Shown here: one piece after another, positions 40,300 to 49,660 of the stretch
Position numbering within the stretch: the first letter of the stretch is position 1
Layout of the letters: each line of letters begins with the position of its first letter
DNA from: Tagaea sp965279565
Lineage (GTDB): Bacteria > Pseudomonadota > Alphaproteobacteria > CACIAM-22H2
Assembly (NCBI GenBank): GCA_965279565.1
Contig: OZ257249.1
Coordinates: forward strand, 3,348,001 to 3,412,000
Length of the DNA: 64,000 bases
Reading direction: 5' to 3'
The notes under the pieces: model-generated
The model's input: only the letters and a program-made list of their open reading frames with translations
The model's database searches: none
What the model was told of the DNA's origin: nothing
Made by a program: the position numbers and the translations under genes

Positions 40300-41262
40300 A
40301 TGATCTCCCGACGCACAGCTCTCGTTTCCGGCCTCGCGGCCCTCGCGGCACCCGCCCTGCTTCGTCCGGCCGCGGCCCAGGGCCAGCCCTTCACGCTGCT
40401 GCTCGACTGGTTCATCAATCCCAACCACGGGCCGATCCTCGCCGCACAGGAGCTCGGCTATTTCCGCGAGGCCGGGCTTGCCATGACGATCGTGCCGCCT
40501 GCCGATCCGAACGATCCGCCGCGCCTGGTCGCCGCCGGGCGCGGCGATGTCGCGGTCAGCTATCCGCACACGCAGATCCGGCAGGCGATCGACGACATCC
40601 CGACCATGCGCATCGGCGCTCTGATCGACACGCCGCTTTCGACGATCACGGTGCTTGCCGACGGCCCGATCAAGACGCTGGCCGATTTCCGCGGCCGGAA
40701 GATCGGCTACTCGATTTCCGGCATCGAGGGCGCCCTGCTGCGCACGATGCTGGCGACGGTCGGCGTGGGTGCGAACGAGATCGAGCTGATCAACGTCAAC
40801 TTCTCGCTGTCGCCCGCGCTGCTGGCCAAACGTGTGGACGGCGTCATCGGCGCGTTCCGGAACTTCGAGCTGTTCCAGCTCGAGATCGAGGGATCGAAGG
40901 GCCGGGCTTTCTTCCTCGAGGAGCACGGCGTGCCCACGCACGACGCGCTGACCTTCACGGCGAATCGCGAACGCGCGCGCGCGGGCGATCCGCGCCTGCG
41001 CGCCTTCCTCGATGCGGTCGAGCGCGGCGCGCTCTACTGCACGAACAATCCGGAAGCGGCGTGGTCGCTGTTCATCAAGGGGCGCGGGCAGCTCGACAAC
41101 GAGCTCAACCGCCGGGCCTGGCGGGCGAGCGTGCCGCGCTTCGCGCATTCTCCGGGTGCCGTCGACAAGGCGCGCGAACTGCGCTTTGCCCGCTTCCTGC
41201 ACGCCAACGGCATCATTCCGCGCGTGCCGCCGGTCGACAGCTTCGTCGCCCAGCTCGCCTGA
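40300..41262 (+). CDS. thiY: Thiamine-precursor binding protein (ThiY-like)
   Basis: This 320-residue periplasmic binding protein belongs to the NMT1/THI5-like family. Its N-terminus MISRRTALVSGLAALAAPAL has a twin arginine and a hydrophobic stretch, resembling a Tat or Sec signal, with mature protein from about residue 27. The domain contains LLLDWFINPNHGPILAAQELG, typical of ThiY/HMP-binding proteins, then AAGRGDVAVSYPHTQI and GRKIGYSISGIEG. In characterised relatives the ligand is N-formyl-4-amino-5-aminomethyl-2-methylpyrimidine or HMP. It is the third gene of the riboswitch-controlled operon, 21 nt after thiX. Confidence 0.89.
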   Translation: MISRRTALVSGLAALAAPALLRPAAAQGQPFTLLLDWFINPNHGPILAAQELGYFREAGLAMTIVPPADPNDPPRLVAAGRGDVAVSYPHTQIRQAIDDIPTMRIGALIDTPLSTITVLADGPIKTLADFRGRKIGYSISGIEGALLRTMLATVGVGANEIELINVNFSLSPALLAKRVDGVIGAFRNFELFQLEIEGSKGRAFFLEEHGVPTHDALTFTANRERARAGDPRLRAFLDAVERGALYCTNNPEAAWSLFIKGRGQLDNELNRRAWRASVPRFAHSPGAVDKARELRFARFLHANGIIPRVPPVDSFVAQLA

Positions 41263-41265
41263 CGA

Positions 41266-43128
41266 CTACTGCGCGGCTTCGGGCCGGCCGCCGGCCGCGT
41301 CGGCCTCGATGCGCGCCTGGGCTTCGCGCGTCTCGAGCTGGCGGCGCCACATCTGCGCGTAGACCCCTTCGGCCGCGAGCAGGCCCGCATGCGTGCCGCG
41401 CTCGACGACGCGTCCCTTCTCCAGCACGACGATCTGGTCGGCATCGACGACGGTCGACAGCCGGTGCGCGATCGTCAGCGTCGTGACGCCGATCGAGATC
41501 TGGCGCAGCGATTCCTGGATCGCTTTTTCGGTGCGCGTATCGAGGGCGCTGGTCGCCTCGTCGAACACGAGCAGCTTGGGCCGCTTGAGGATCGTGCGGG
41601 CGATCGACACGCGCTGGCGTTCGCCGCCCGAAAGCTTCAGGCCGCGCTCGCCCACGCGGGTCTGGTATCCGTCGGGCAGCGACAGCACGAACTCGTGAAT
41701 GCGCGCGAGCCTCGCCGCTTCCTCGACTTCGTCCTTCGTCGCCGACGGACGGCCATAGGCGATGTTGTAGTAGATCGTGTCGTTGAACAGCACCGTGTCC
41801 TGCGGAACGATGCCGATCGCCGCGCGCACCGAGGCCTGCGTAACGTCGCGAAGGTCCTGCCCGTCGATCTTCACGGCCCCGCCGGTCACGTCGTAGAAGC
41901 GGAACAGCAGGCGCGAGATCGTCGACTTGCCCGCACCCGAGGCGCCGACGATGGCGAGCGTCTTGCCCGGCGGCACGTCTATGTCCACGCCATCCAGGAT
42001 CGTGCGGCGCGGGTCGTAGCCGAAATCGACCTTCTCGAACCTGACGTGCGCGCCCGTCACCTTCAGCTCGCTCGCGTCCGGCCGGTCGACGACCTCGGCG
42101 TTCGCGTGCAGCAACTTGAACATCGACTGCATGTCGATCAGCGCCTGCCGGATCTCGCGATAGACCATGCCGAGGAAGTTGAGCGGCAGGTAGAGCTGGA
42201 TCAGGTACGCGTTGACCATCACGAATCCGCCGACGGTCATCGCGCCGGCCGCCACGTCGAAGGCCGCCAGCAGCATCACGAGCGTCAGGCCGATGGCGAT
42301 GACGAAACCCTGCCCCACGTTGAGGATCGAAAGCGACGTCTTCGACAGGATCGCCGCGCGCTCGTAGGCATCGAGCGAGCGGTCGAAACGGCGCGCCTCG
42401 TGCGCCTCGTTGCCGAAATACTTGACGGTCTCGTAGTTGAGCAGGCTGTCGATCGCCTTGGTCGACGCCTCGCCCTCGGCCTCCAGCATCGCTCGCCGGT
42501 AGCGCAGGCGCCATGCCGTGATCGCGAAGGTGTAGCCGACATAGAGCGCGATCGTGACGAACGTGACGGCGGCGAAGCGCCAGTCGTAGAGGTACCAGAG
42601 AATGCCGCAGACCATCATGATCTCAAGCAGCGTCGGCACGACCTGGAACAGCATGAAATGCAGCAGGTTTTCGATGCCGGCCGTTCCGCGCTCGATCGCG
42701 CGGTTCAGGCCGCCGGTCTGCCGGTCGAGATGGAAGCGCAGCGAAAGAAGATGCAGGTGCTGGAAGGTCTCCAGAGCCACCTTGTGCATTGCCTGGTGCG
42801 CCACGCGCGCGAACACGATCTCGCGCAGCTCGTTGAAGGCCTGCGAACAGATGCGCGCCCCGCCATAGGCGAGCACGATGCCGACGGGCACGACGACGAC
42901 GGCGCCGCCCGCATTCGACAGCGCGTCGACCGCATAGCGGTAGAAAAGCGGCACGACGATCGTCGCGAGCTTGGCGCCAACCAGAAGCACGATTGCCGCG
43001 ACGACGCGGGTGCGGACGTCCGGACGATCCTTCGGCCAGAGGTACGGGAGCAGACGCGCGAAGGTCCGGACCTCCTGGTCGGCGACACCGGGTACGTGCA
43101 ATGGGTCGGCGGGACTCGCTCTGCGCAT
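41266..43128 (-). CDS. ABC exporter of the Atm1/HMT1 type
   Basis: This 620-residue half-transporter fuses a six-span membrane domain (residues about 35-330) to an ATPase domain. It carries SLRFHLDRQTGGLNRAIERG, ALDSLLNYETVKYFGNE-like sequence (here IDSLLNYETVKYFGNEAHE) and NFLGMVYREIRQALIDMQSM, which are hallmarks of mitochondrial Atm1 and bacterial Atm1-like exporters. Walker A is GASGAGKSTISRLL, the signature LSGGERQRVSIARTIL and Walker B LLVFDEATSALD. Bacterial members export glutathione conjugates of metals; the mitochondrial member exports a glutathione-linked sulfur compound. It converges with thiY, 3 nt apart, and starts 43 nt after the kinase gene stop. Confidence 0.93.
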   Translation of the reverse strand: MRRASPADPLHVPGVADQEVRTFARLLPYLWPKDRPDVRTRVVAAIVLLVGAKLATIVVPLFYRYAVDALSNAGGAVVVVPVGIVLAYGGARICSQAFNELREIVFARVAHQAMHKVALETFQHLHLLSLRFHLDRQTGGLNRAIERGTAGIENLLHFMLFQVVPTLLEIMMVCGILWYLYDWRFAAVTFVTIALYVGYTFAITAWRLRYRRAMLEAEGEASTKAIDSLLNYETVKYFGNEAHEARRFDRSLDAYERAAILSKTSLSILNVGQGFVIAIGLTLVMLLAAFDVAAGAMTVGGFVMVNAYLIQLYLPLNFLGMVYREIRQALIDMQSMFKLLHANAEVVDRPDASELKVTGAHVRFEKVDFGYDPRRTILDGVDIDVPPGKTLAIVGASGAGKSTISRLLFRFYDVTGGAVKIDGQDLRDVTQASVRAAIGIVPQDTVLFNDTIYYNIAYGRPSATKDEVEEAARLARIHEFVLSLPDGYQTRVGERGLKLSGGERQRVSIARTILKRPKLLVFDEATSALDTRTEKAIQESLRQISIGVTTLTIAHRLSTVVDADQIVVLEKGRVVERGTHAGLLAAEGVYAQMWRRQLETREAQARIEADAAGGRPEAAQ

Positions 43129-43171
43129 CGGGACAATCTAGGTGTGCGACGGGCCGGTTGCCAGCCCCCCG

Positions 43172-46117
43172 CTAGTCCGCCGCCTGGCCGGATGCCCCGG
43201 CACCCGTGTCCAGATGGCGCAGGACGAGGGTGAGGAGCGCCTCCTTGCGGAACGGCTTGGAAATGAAATCGTTCATGCCCGCGGCAAGTGCTGCCTCGCG
43301 GTCGGTCTCGAACGCGTTCGCGGTGACGGCCACGATCGGGACGGCGGCCGCGTTTCCTTCGAGCGCGCGGATCGCAGCGGTCGCCGCATAGCCGTCCATC
43401 TCGGGCATGTTGACGTCCATCAGGATCAGGTCGTAGGGCGCCACGCGCTGCGCCTCGACCGCTTCCAGCCCGTTGCCGGCCGTATCGACGCGCAGGCCCA
43501 GCGGCTCCAGCATCGCGGACACGATCAGGCGGTTCGTCTGGTTGTCCTCCGCCAGCAGGATGCGCAGCGGCCGGTTGCGCGCGCGCGCCAGCCTTTCGAT
43601 CTCGTTCGCCCAGTCGACATTGCCTGGCTTGGCGTCCGACTCCATGCTTGCCGGCTGCAGGACGACGTCGAACAGGAAGACGCTGCCGCTGCCCGGCACA
43701 CTCTCGGCGCGAAGCTCGCCGCCCATGCGCGCGACCAGCCGGCGCGAGATGGCGAGCCCCAGCCCCGTACCGCCGAAGCGGCGCGCGATCGAACCGTCGA
43801 GCTGCTCGAACTCGCGGAACAGGCGCGGCAGGCGATCGGCCGGGATGCCGATGCCGGTATCGCGCACCGAGAACCAGCCGCGGATGCGGCCGTCCGGCTG
43901 CACGCGCGCCGACGCCTCGACGCGCACGCCGCCCTGCTCGGTAAACTTGATGGCGTTGGAAAGCAGGTTGAGCAGCACCTGGCGCAGCCGGCCCGGATCG
44001 CCGCGCAGGCGCTCGGGCACGTCGCCGTCCATCTGCCATTCGAGCGTCAGGTTCTTGGCCTTCGCGCGCGCGGCGACGATCTCGATCGTCGAGCGCACAA
44101 GCGCGTTGAGGTCGAAGGCAAGATCCTCGAACTCGAGGCGGCCCGCCTCGAGCTTCGAGAAATCGAGCACGTCGTTGATGATCTGCAGCAGCGCGTCCGA
44201 CGCGTCGCGGATCGACTGGACGTAGAGGCGCTGCTGGGCGTCGAGCGAGGTGTCGAGCAGCAGGCTCGCCATGCCCATGACGCCGTTGATCGGCGTGCGG
44301 ACCTCATGGCTCATCGTCGCGAGGAAGCGCGACTTGGCATCGCTCGCGGCCTCGGCCGTTTCCTTCGCCTGCGTCAGCGCGCGGGTCGCCGCGATGTCGG
44401 CGGTCACGTCCTGGAGCAGGTGGATCTCGCCGCCCGTCGCGGTCGAGAAGCCGATCACGCGGATCGTCCGTCCGTCGGCGAGATGCCGGTCGTACGGGTC
44501 CCCGCCGCGCACGACGAACGACAGGCGCTCGGCAACCCATGTCTCGCGGCCGTCCGGCGGCACGTCGAACATCGGCGCCGCCGCGTGCAGATGCATCAGG
44601 TCGTAGGCGAGCATGCCGACCTCGATCTGGCCGCGCACGTGCGGGTACATCTCCTCGTACTTGCGGTTCCACATCAGCACGCGCCGGCTCGCGTCGAACA
44701 TCACGAACGCGTCGCGCAGCGCCTCGATGCCGTCGCGCAGCGTGCGCTCGCTGTCCTCGGCGCGGATCTTGGCGATGGCGAGCGCCTGGCGCGCCTCCAT
44801 TTCCTCGGTCATGTCGCGCCCGGAACCGCGATAGCCGACGAAACGGCCCGCCTCGTCGAAGATCGGCTTGCCGCTGATGGACAGGTAGCGTCGCCTTCCG
44901 ATCGGATCGAAGCGCTCGTAGCGGAAGTCGCGGAACGCCTCGCGCCGCTCGAGCTGCGCGCGGTGTGCGGCCCATCCCCGCTCGTCCACGCCCATGACGC
45001 CGACCTCGTCGCGACGCATCCCATACTGCGATTCCGGCTGCGAACCGGCCATTCGGTAGTTCGAATCCGACAGGAATGTGAAGCGCAGCTCAGCGTCCTG
45101 TTCCCAGAACCAGTCGGCGGTCGTCTCGGCGAAATCGCGGAAGCGCCGCTCGCGGTCGAGGATCGCGTGCTGCGCGAACTCGAGCTCGTCGATGCGGCGG
45201 CGCAGCAGCCATGCCATCGCGAGCACCGCGATCGTGGCGAGCGACCCGACGACGATGACCGGCATGTCGAAGCTGCGGCCGTGCGCGGCGCTGTCTGCCG
45301 AGGCAAGCTCGACGAAGATCGCGACCGGCCAGTCGCCGATCCATTCGAACGCCGCGATCCGGTCGACGCCGTCGATCGGGCTCCTTGCCTGGCGGATGGC
45401 GCCGCCGTCGGCGACGAGGGTCGGCCACGCCGCGTGTCCGCGCAGATCATGCACGACCTCGTCAAGGCGGCCGCCGCTTGCGATCCGGACGCGCGTCATC
45501 CCGTCGCGCCCGACGAGCCCGATGGCACCGTCGCTGCCCAGATCGATCGCGTGCGCGATGGCGAGAAGCCGCGTCGGCACGATCGACACGACGACGACGC
45601 CGGCGAACGAACCGTCGCGGCCCGCGATGCGGCGCGACAGCGGGATCGAGCTGTTGTTCGACAGGACACTCGTGCGCGGCGTGCCGAGGAAGGGTGCGTC
45701 GTCCGACGCGTCGCGGTGGAAGACGAAGAAGTCCCTGTCGGCGATGTTGCCGGCGGCAGCGCCCGCGATCGCGACGACGTTGCCCGACGCATCCGCGTGG
45801 GCGACGAACTCGACCAGGCCGGGGGCCGAAGCGGCGAGATTCGCGAGCAGCGACGCGTCGAGCCCCGGCGTGCGGCCGGCGAAGGAAACGGCGAGCTGGG
45901 CGATGCGGTCGACGGATTCGAGCGTGCGCTCGACGCTCTCGCGCGCGAGACGGCACGTCTCGACAAGGGTGGTGGTGGCGCTCTCGCTGGAGTGCAGCCG
46001 CTGGGAATAGAGGGCTGCCGCCGCCACGATCCACACCAGGCAGACCATTGCCAGCGCGACCACCTGGACCCGACCCACGCGAAGCTGCGCGAAAGAGGCC
46101 CGGCGCGGAACGCTCAT
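43172..46117 (-). CDS. Hybrid sensor histidine kinase with PAS domains
   Basis: This 981-residue protein has two membrane spans (about residues 18-38 and 296-318) enclosing a periplasmic PDC/dCache-like sensor. Two PAS domains follow (about 330-450 and 460-580), the second containing DPYDRHLADGRTIRVIGFS. The histidine kinase core has phospho-acceptor His604 in ATMSHEVRTPINGVMG and ATP-binding DTGIGIP and RFGGTGLGLAIS; the C-terminal receiver carries Asp901 in LILMDVNMPEMDG and the Thr-Lys pair in VTANAF and FISKPF. The start at 46117 is the best of two nearby choices. No DNA-binding regulator is encoded beside it, so output may go to a distant partner. It is divergent from the tct operon, which it could sense for. 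Confidence 0.9.
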   Translation of the reverse strand: MSVPRRASFAQLRVGRVQVVALAMVCLVWIVAAAALYSQRLHSSESATTTLVETCRLARESVERTLESVDRIAQLAVSFAGRTPGLDASLLANLAASAPGLVEFVAHADASGNVVAIAGAAAGNIADRDFFVFHRDASDDAPFLGTPRTSVLSNNSSIPLSRRIAGRDGSFAGVVVVSIVPTRLLAIAHAIDLGSDGAIGLVGRDGMTRVRIASGGRLDEVVHDLRGHAAWPTLVADGGAIRQARSPIDGVDRIAAFEWIGDWPVAIFVELASADSAAHGRSFDMPVIVVGSLATIAVLAMAWLLRRRIDELEFAQHAILDRERRFRDFAETTADWFWEQDAELRFTFLSDSNYRMAGSQPESQYGMRRDEVGVMGVDERGWAAHRAQLERREAFRDFRYERFDPIGRRRYLSISGKPIFDEAGRFVGYRGSGRDMTEEMEARQALAIAKIRAEDSERTLRDGIEALRDAFVMFDASRRVLMWNRKYEEMYPHVRGQIEVGMLAYDLMHLHAAAPMFDVPPDGRETWVAERLSFVVRGGDPYDRHLADGRTIRVIGFSTATGGEIHLLQDVTADIAATRALTQAKETAEAASDAKSRFLATMSHEVRTPINGVMGMASLLLDTSLDAQQRLYVQSIRDASDALLQIINDVLDFSKLEAGRLEFEDLAFDLNALVRSTIEIVAARAKAKNLTLEWQMDGDVPERLRGDPGRLRQVLLNLLSNAIKFTEQGGVRVEASARVQPDGRIRGWFSVRDTGIGIPADRLPRLFREFEQLDGSIARRFGGTGLGLAISRRLVARMGGELRAESVPGSGSVFLFDVVLQPASMESDAKPGNVDWANEIERLARARNRPLRILLAEDNQTNRLIVSAMLEPLGLRVDTAGNGLEAVEAQRVAPYDLILMDVNMPEMDGYAATAAIRALEGNAAAVPIVAVTANAFETDREAALAAGMNDFISKPFRKEALLTLVLRHLDTGAGASGQAAD

Positions 46118-46153
46118 GATTGATGCACCCGCATTCTCCCCCGCACGCATCGA

Positions 46154-46175
46154 GGATAGGCTTTCGAGCCTATCC
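46154..46175 (+). repeat. Stem-loop with TTCG tetraloop between kinase and tct operon
   Basis: GGATAGGCT (46154-46162) and AGCCTATCC (46167-46175) form a perfect 9-bp stem closed by the very stable TTCG tetraloop. It lies between two divergent genes, 37 bp from the kinase start and 125 bp from tctC. No T-run follows on either strand, so a leader-RNA structure or an operator is more likely than a terminator. Confidence 0.6.
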
Positions 46176-46300
46176 GGGCAAGTTCCGACATGCCCGCTCT
46201 CTTGCACGCCACCTGCCCCTCCGCTACAACCCGTTCGACCGGGGACAGCGCGAAAGCGGCAAGTTTCGGCACCCCAGCAAGCATCAATCGGGAGGAATGC

Positions 46301-47281
46301 ATGACGATCCAGAACCTGAACCGCCGTTCGCTTCTGCAGTATTCGGCCGCCGCCGCGGCCCTCGCCGGCATTCCCGGCGCCGCGAACGCGCAGAACATCG
46401 ACCGCCTGCGCATGTACATCCCCGCGGCACCGGGTGGTGGCTGGGACCAGACCGGCCGTTCGATGGAGCAGGTGATGCGCGCGGCCGGCATCATGTCGAA
46501 CTTCCAGTTCGAGAACGTGCCGGGTGCGGGCGGTGCGGTCGGCCTTCCGCGCTTCCTCGCCATGCGCGGCCAGGGCGACATGCTCATGGTCGGCGGCATG
46601 GTGATGGTCGGTTCGCTGATCGCCAACAAGAGCCCGGTCAAGATCACCGACGCGACCGCGATCGCGCGCCTGACCGGCGAGTTCCAGGTCGTCGTCGTGC
46701 CGCCCAACTCGCCGCACAAGGACATCAAGAGTCTTGCCGCCGCCGTGAAGGCGAACCCGGGTTCCGTCTCGTGGGCCGGCGGTTCGGCCGGCGGCACGGA
46801 CCACATTCTCGTCGGGATGATCGGCCAGGCGCTGGGCGTCGAGCCCAAGGCGATGAGCTACGTCGCGTTCTCCGGCGGCGGCCCCGCCCAGGCCGCGATC
46901 CTCGGCGGGCAGACGACGTGCGGCGTTTCCGGCTGGGGCGAGTTCTCCGAGCAGGTCAAGGCCGGCCGCCTGCGCGCCATCGCGATCTCGGCGCCGACGC
47001 GCCAGGCCGGCATCGACGTGCCGACGCTGATCGAGCAGGGCATCAACGTGGAGCTGTTCAACTGGCGCGGCGTGTTCGCCACGCCGGGCGTGAGTGCCGC
47101 CCAGCGCACGGCCCTTGTCGGCATCGTCGACCGCATGGCGAAGAGCAGCCAGTGGAAGGACGAGTGCGCCAAGCGCGACTGGACGCAGATCTACCAGTCG
47201 GGCGACGACTTCTCGAACTACGTGAAGGCCGAAGTGACCCGCATCGAAGGCGTGCTGCGCGGCCTCGGCCTGGCGGCCTGA
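46301..47281 (+). CDS. tctC: Tripartite tricarboxylate transporter binding protein (TctC/Bug)
   Basis: This 326-residue periplasmic receptor has a twin-arginine-like signal (NRRSLLQYSAAAAALAGIPGAANA) and a Bug-family fold: MYIPAAPGGGWDQTGRSMEQ, then FENVPGAGGAVGLPRFL, VVPPNSPHKDIKSLAA and VSWAGGSAGGTDHILVG. Bug proteins bind carboxylates such as citrate, dicarboxylates or nicotinate. GGAGG lies about 6 nt before the ATG. The matching tctB and tctA genes follow, so the full transporter is present. The ligand is not predicted. Confidence 0.92.
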   Translation: MTIQNLNRRSLLQYSAAAAALAGIPGAANAQNIDRLRMYIPAAPGGGWDQTGRSMEQVMRAAGIMSNFQFENVPGAGGAVGLPRFLAMRGQGDMLMVGGMVMVGSLIANKSPVKITDATAIARLTGEFQVVVVPPNSPHKDIKSLAAAVKANPGSVSWAGGSAGGTDHILVGMIGQALGVEPKAMSYVAFSGGGPAQAAILGGQTTCGVSGWGEFSEQVKAGRLRAIAISAPTRQAGIDVPTLIEQGINVELFNWRGVFATPGVSAAQRTALVGIVDRMAKSSQWKDECAKRDWTQIYQSGDDFSNYVKAEVTRIEGVLRGLGLAA

Positions 47282-47352
47282 AGCAGGACGATCTAGCGGA
47301 TCGCGGCGCGGGTCGGGGGACGGCCCGCGCCGTTTCGTTTGGGGGACGAGGG

Positions 47353-47826
47353 ATGGCGATGCGTCTGTCGGGGGAGTTCTGGTGCGGCCTTTGCGTGCTC
47401 GCCTTCGCCGCCCTGATCGGCTACGAGGCCTCGCTGATCCCGACATCGGTCTATGCGCGCGTCGGCCCGCAGGTGGTGCCGTTCGCGGTCGCCGGCGGGC
47501 TCGCCCTGCTCGGCGTCGTGCTGCTGGCGCAGAACGCGCGCGGAAGCTGGAACACGGCCGACGATCCCGAGCTGACGATGCCGGTCGACTGGCGCAGCGC
47601 ACGCTGGCTGCTGCTGGGCCTGGCGCTCAACGTGTCGCTGATCGCCGACGCGGGCTTCATCCTTTCCTCGGCCCTGCTGTTCGCCTGCACCGCGCGCTGC
47701 TTCGGCAGCGAGCGTCCGCTCAAGGATTTCGCGGCGGGCGTGCTGCTCGCGGCGGTCGCGTATTTCGGTTTCTCCAGGGGGCTCGGCATCAATATCGGTG
47801 CCGGCCCGATCGAGGCGCTTTTCTAG
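47353..47826 (+). CDS. tctB: Tripartite tricarboxylate transporter small membrane subunit
   Basis: This 157-residue protein has four hydrophobic segments (CGLCVLAFAALIGYEASLI, VPFAVAGGLALLGVVLLA, WLLLGLALNVSLIADAGFIL, FAAGVLLAAVAYFGFSRGLG) and the TctB layout, including VGPQVVPFAVAGG near the second span. It is the small membrane component between TctC and TctA. GAGGG precedes the ATG at 47353. The tctA start follows after one nucleotide. Confidence 0.9.
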   Translation: MAMRLSGEFWCGLCVLAFAALIGYEASLIPTSVYARVGPQVVPFAVAGGLALLGVVLLAQNARGSWNTADDPELTMPVDWRSARWLLLGLALNVSLIADAGFILSSALLFACTARCFGSERPLKDFAAGVLLAAVAYFGFSRGLGINIGAGPIEALF

Positions 47827-47827
47827 G

Positions 47828-49324
47828 ATGGACACGCTCGCGGCACTCGCCGGCGGCTTCGCCGTCGCACTCACGCCGACCAACCTGCTCTTCGCACTTC
47901 TCGGCACGTTCCTCGGCACGGCCATCGGCGTGCTGCCGGGTCTCGGGCCCGCGCTGACGATCGCGCTGCTGCTGCCGATCACGTACAAGGTCGACGCGAC
48001 GGGCGCCTTCATCCTGTTCGCGGGCATCTACTACGGCGCCATGTACGGCGGCTCGACGACGTCGATCCTGCTCAACACGCCGGGCGAGAGTGCCACCATC
48101 GTGACGGCGCTCGAAGGCAACAAGATGGCCAAGCGCGGGCGCGCGGGTGCCGCCCTCGCCACGTCGGCCATCGGCAGCTTCGTCGCCGGCACGATCGGCA
48201 CGATGGGCATAACGTTCCTTGCCCCCATCGTCGTCGAGCTCGCGCTGAAGTTCGGCCCGGCCGAGTATTTCTGCCTGATGGTGCTGGCCTTCGTGACCGT
48301 GTCGGCCGTGCTCGGCAACTCGACCTCGCGCGGCCTCACCTCGCTGTTCTTCGGCATCTGGCTCGGCCTCATCGGCATCGACCTGCAGACCGGCCAGCCG
48401 CGCTTCACCTTCGGCCTGCTCGAGCTGCTCGACGGCATCAACGTGATCGTCGTCGCGGTCGGCCTGTTCGCGGTCGGCGAGACGCTGTGGCTCGCCTCGC
48501 GCCACGCGCACGGAAAGGACGAGCTGCTGCCACTGTCGGGCTCGCTCTGGATGACGCGCGAGGAATGGAAGCGCAGCTGGAAGCCGTGGTTCCGCGGCAC
48601 CGGTCTCGGCTTCTCGATCGGCGCTCTGCCGGCGGGCGGTGCCGAGATCCCGACATTCCTTTCGTACTATCTGGAGAAGAAGCTTTCGGTGAAGCCCGAG
48701 GAGTTCGGCCACGGCGCCATCGAGGGCGTGGCTGGCCCCGAGGCCGCCAACAACGCGTCGGCCGCCGGCGTGCTGGTCCCCATGCTCACGCTCGGCCTGC
48801 CGACCTCGGCAACCGCCGCGATCATGCTGTCGGCGTTCCAGAGCTACGGCATCCAGCCCGGCCCGCTGCTGTTCCAGAACCAGGCCGCACTCGTGTGGGG
48901 CCTGATCGCGTCGCTCTACGTCGCCAACGTGATGCTGCTGGTGATGAACCTGCCGCTCGTCCCGCTGTGGGTGAAGATCCTCGCCATCCCCAAGCCGTGG
49001 CTCTATGGCGGCATCCTCGTCTTCGCGACGATCGGCACCTACGGCATCAGCCAGAGCGTGATCGACCTCGTGCTCCTCTATCTGGTCGGCCTCGTCGGCT
49101 ATGCGATGCGCCGGTTCGACTTCCCGTCGGCCCCGGTCATCATCGGCATGATCCTCGGGCCGCTGGCCGAACAGGAACTGCGCCGCGCGCTGACGATCAG
49201 TCAGGGCGACTGGACCGTGTTCCTGACCCGCCCGCTGTCGGCCACGCTGATCGCCATCGCCCTGCTCGCCCTCGCCGGCCCGCAGATCTGGGCGATCCTC
49301 CAGCGGCGCAAGGCGACCGGCTGA
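47828..49324 (+). CDS. tctA: Tripartite tricarboxylate transporter large permease subunit
   Basis: This 498-residue polytopic protein is the large TctA permease, with 10-12 predicted membrane spans. The signature GTAIGVLPGLGPALTIALLL is the conserved family motif, mirrored in the second half by GALPAGGAEIPTFLSYYLEK and EGVAGPEAANNASAAGVLVP. MYGGSTTSILLNTPGESATI is also diagnostic. The energy source in the family is the proton or sodium gradient. It completes the tctCBA operon; nothing coding follows for 336 bp. Confidence 0.95.
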   Translation: MDTLAALAGGFAVALTPTNLLFALLGTFLGTAIGVLPGLGPALTIALLLPITYKVDATGAFILFAGIYYGAMYGGSTTSILLNTPGESATIVTALEGNKMAKRGRAGAALATSAIGSFVAGTIGTMGITFLAPIVVELALKFGPAEYFCLMVLAFVTVSAVLGNSTSRGLTSLFFGIWLGLIGIDLQTGQPRFTFGLLELLDGINVIVVAVGLFAVGETLWLASRHAHGKDELLPLSGSLWMTREEWKRSWKPWFRGTGLGFSIGALPAGGAEIPTFLSYYLEKKLSVKPEEFGHGAIEGVAGPEAANNASAAGVLVPMLTLGLPTSATAAIMLSAFQSYGIQPGPLLFQNQAALVWGLIASLYVANVMLLVMNLPLVPLWVKILAIPKPWLYGGILVFATIGTYGISQSVIDLVLLYLVGLVGYAMRRFDFPSAPVIIGMILGPLAEQELRRALTISQGDWTVFLTRPLSATLIAIALLALAGPQIWAILQRRKATG

Positions 49325-49660
49325 AGCGCGCCGGAGCACGGAACAACAGGTTACGACCTGTTACCGTAACCTATTTAAGCCCTTGATACGCCACGCATGT
49401 AACTGCAACGCGCTTCGATGCAACGCATGTCTTGCTGCGCATGACTCCGCGCGCGCTTCTGCGACCGCCTCCCGCGCGCGACGACCCTTCTCCCTTCACC
49501 ATGTCAAACAGCACAGGCTTTCGCCCTGCCATGGATAATAGGGATTTTTCCCCGTTTGGGTAGCCGCACAATCGTAAGCGTCGCCTTCACCGTCATGCAG
49601 GGGGACAAGCCTAGGCCTGACGGACAATTGAAGAAGCGCCTCAACGAGATGGCAATATAG
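49325..49660. other. Intergenic region after tctA with nested palindromes
   Basis: This 336-bp gap separates the convergent tctA and TRAP permease genes. Near its left end two palindromes overlap: AACAGGT-TACG-ACCTGTT (49345-49362) and AGGTTAC-N11-GTAACCT (49348-49372). They cannot form at the same time. A short direct repeat, ACGCATGT, occurs twice between 49390 and 49432. Open frames on the minus strand here are short and lack start signals, and I see no RNA gene of a known class. Confidence 0.45.

Noticed and set aside
46118..47602. Possible longer N-terminus for the hybrid histidine kinase
   Set aside because: The frame is open upstream but overlaps tctC on the other strand and lacks any domain; the membrane-anchored protein starts naturally at 46117.
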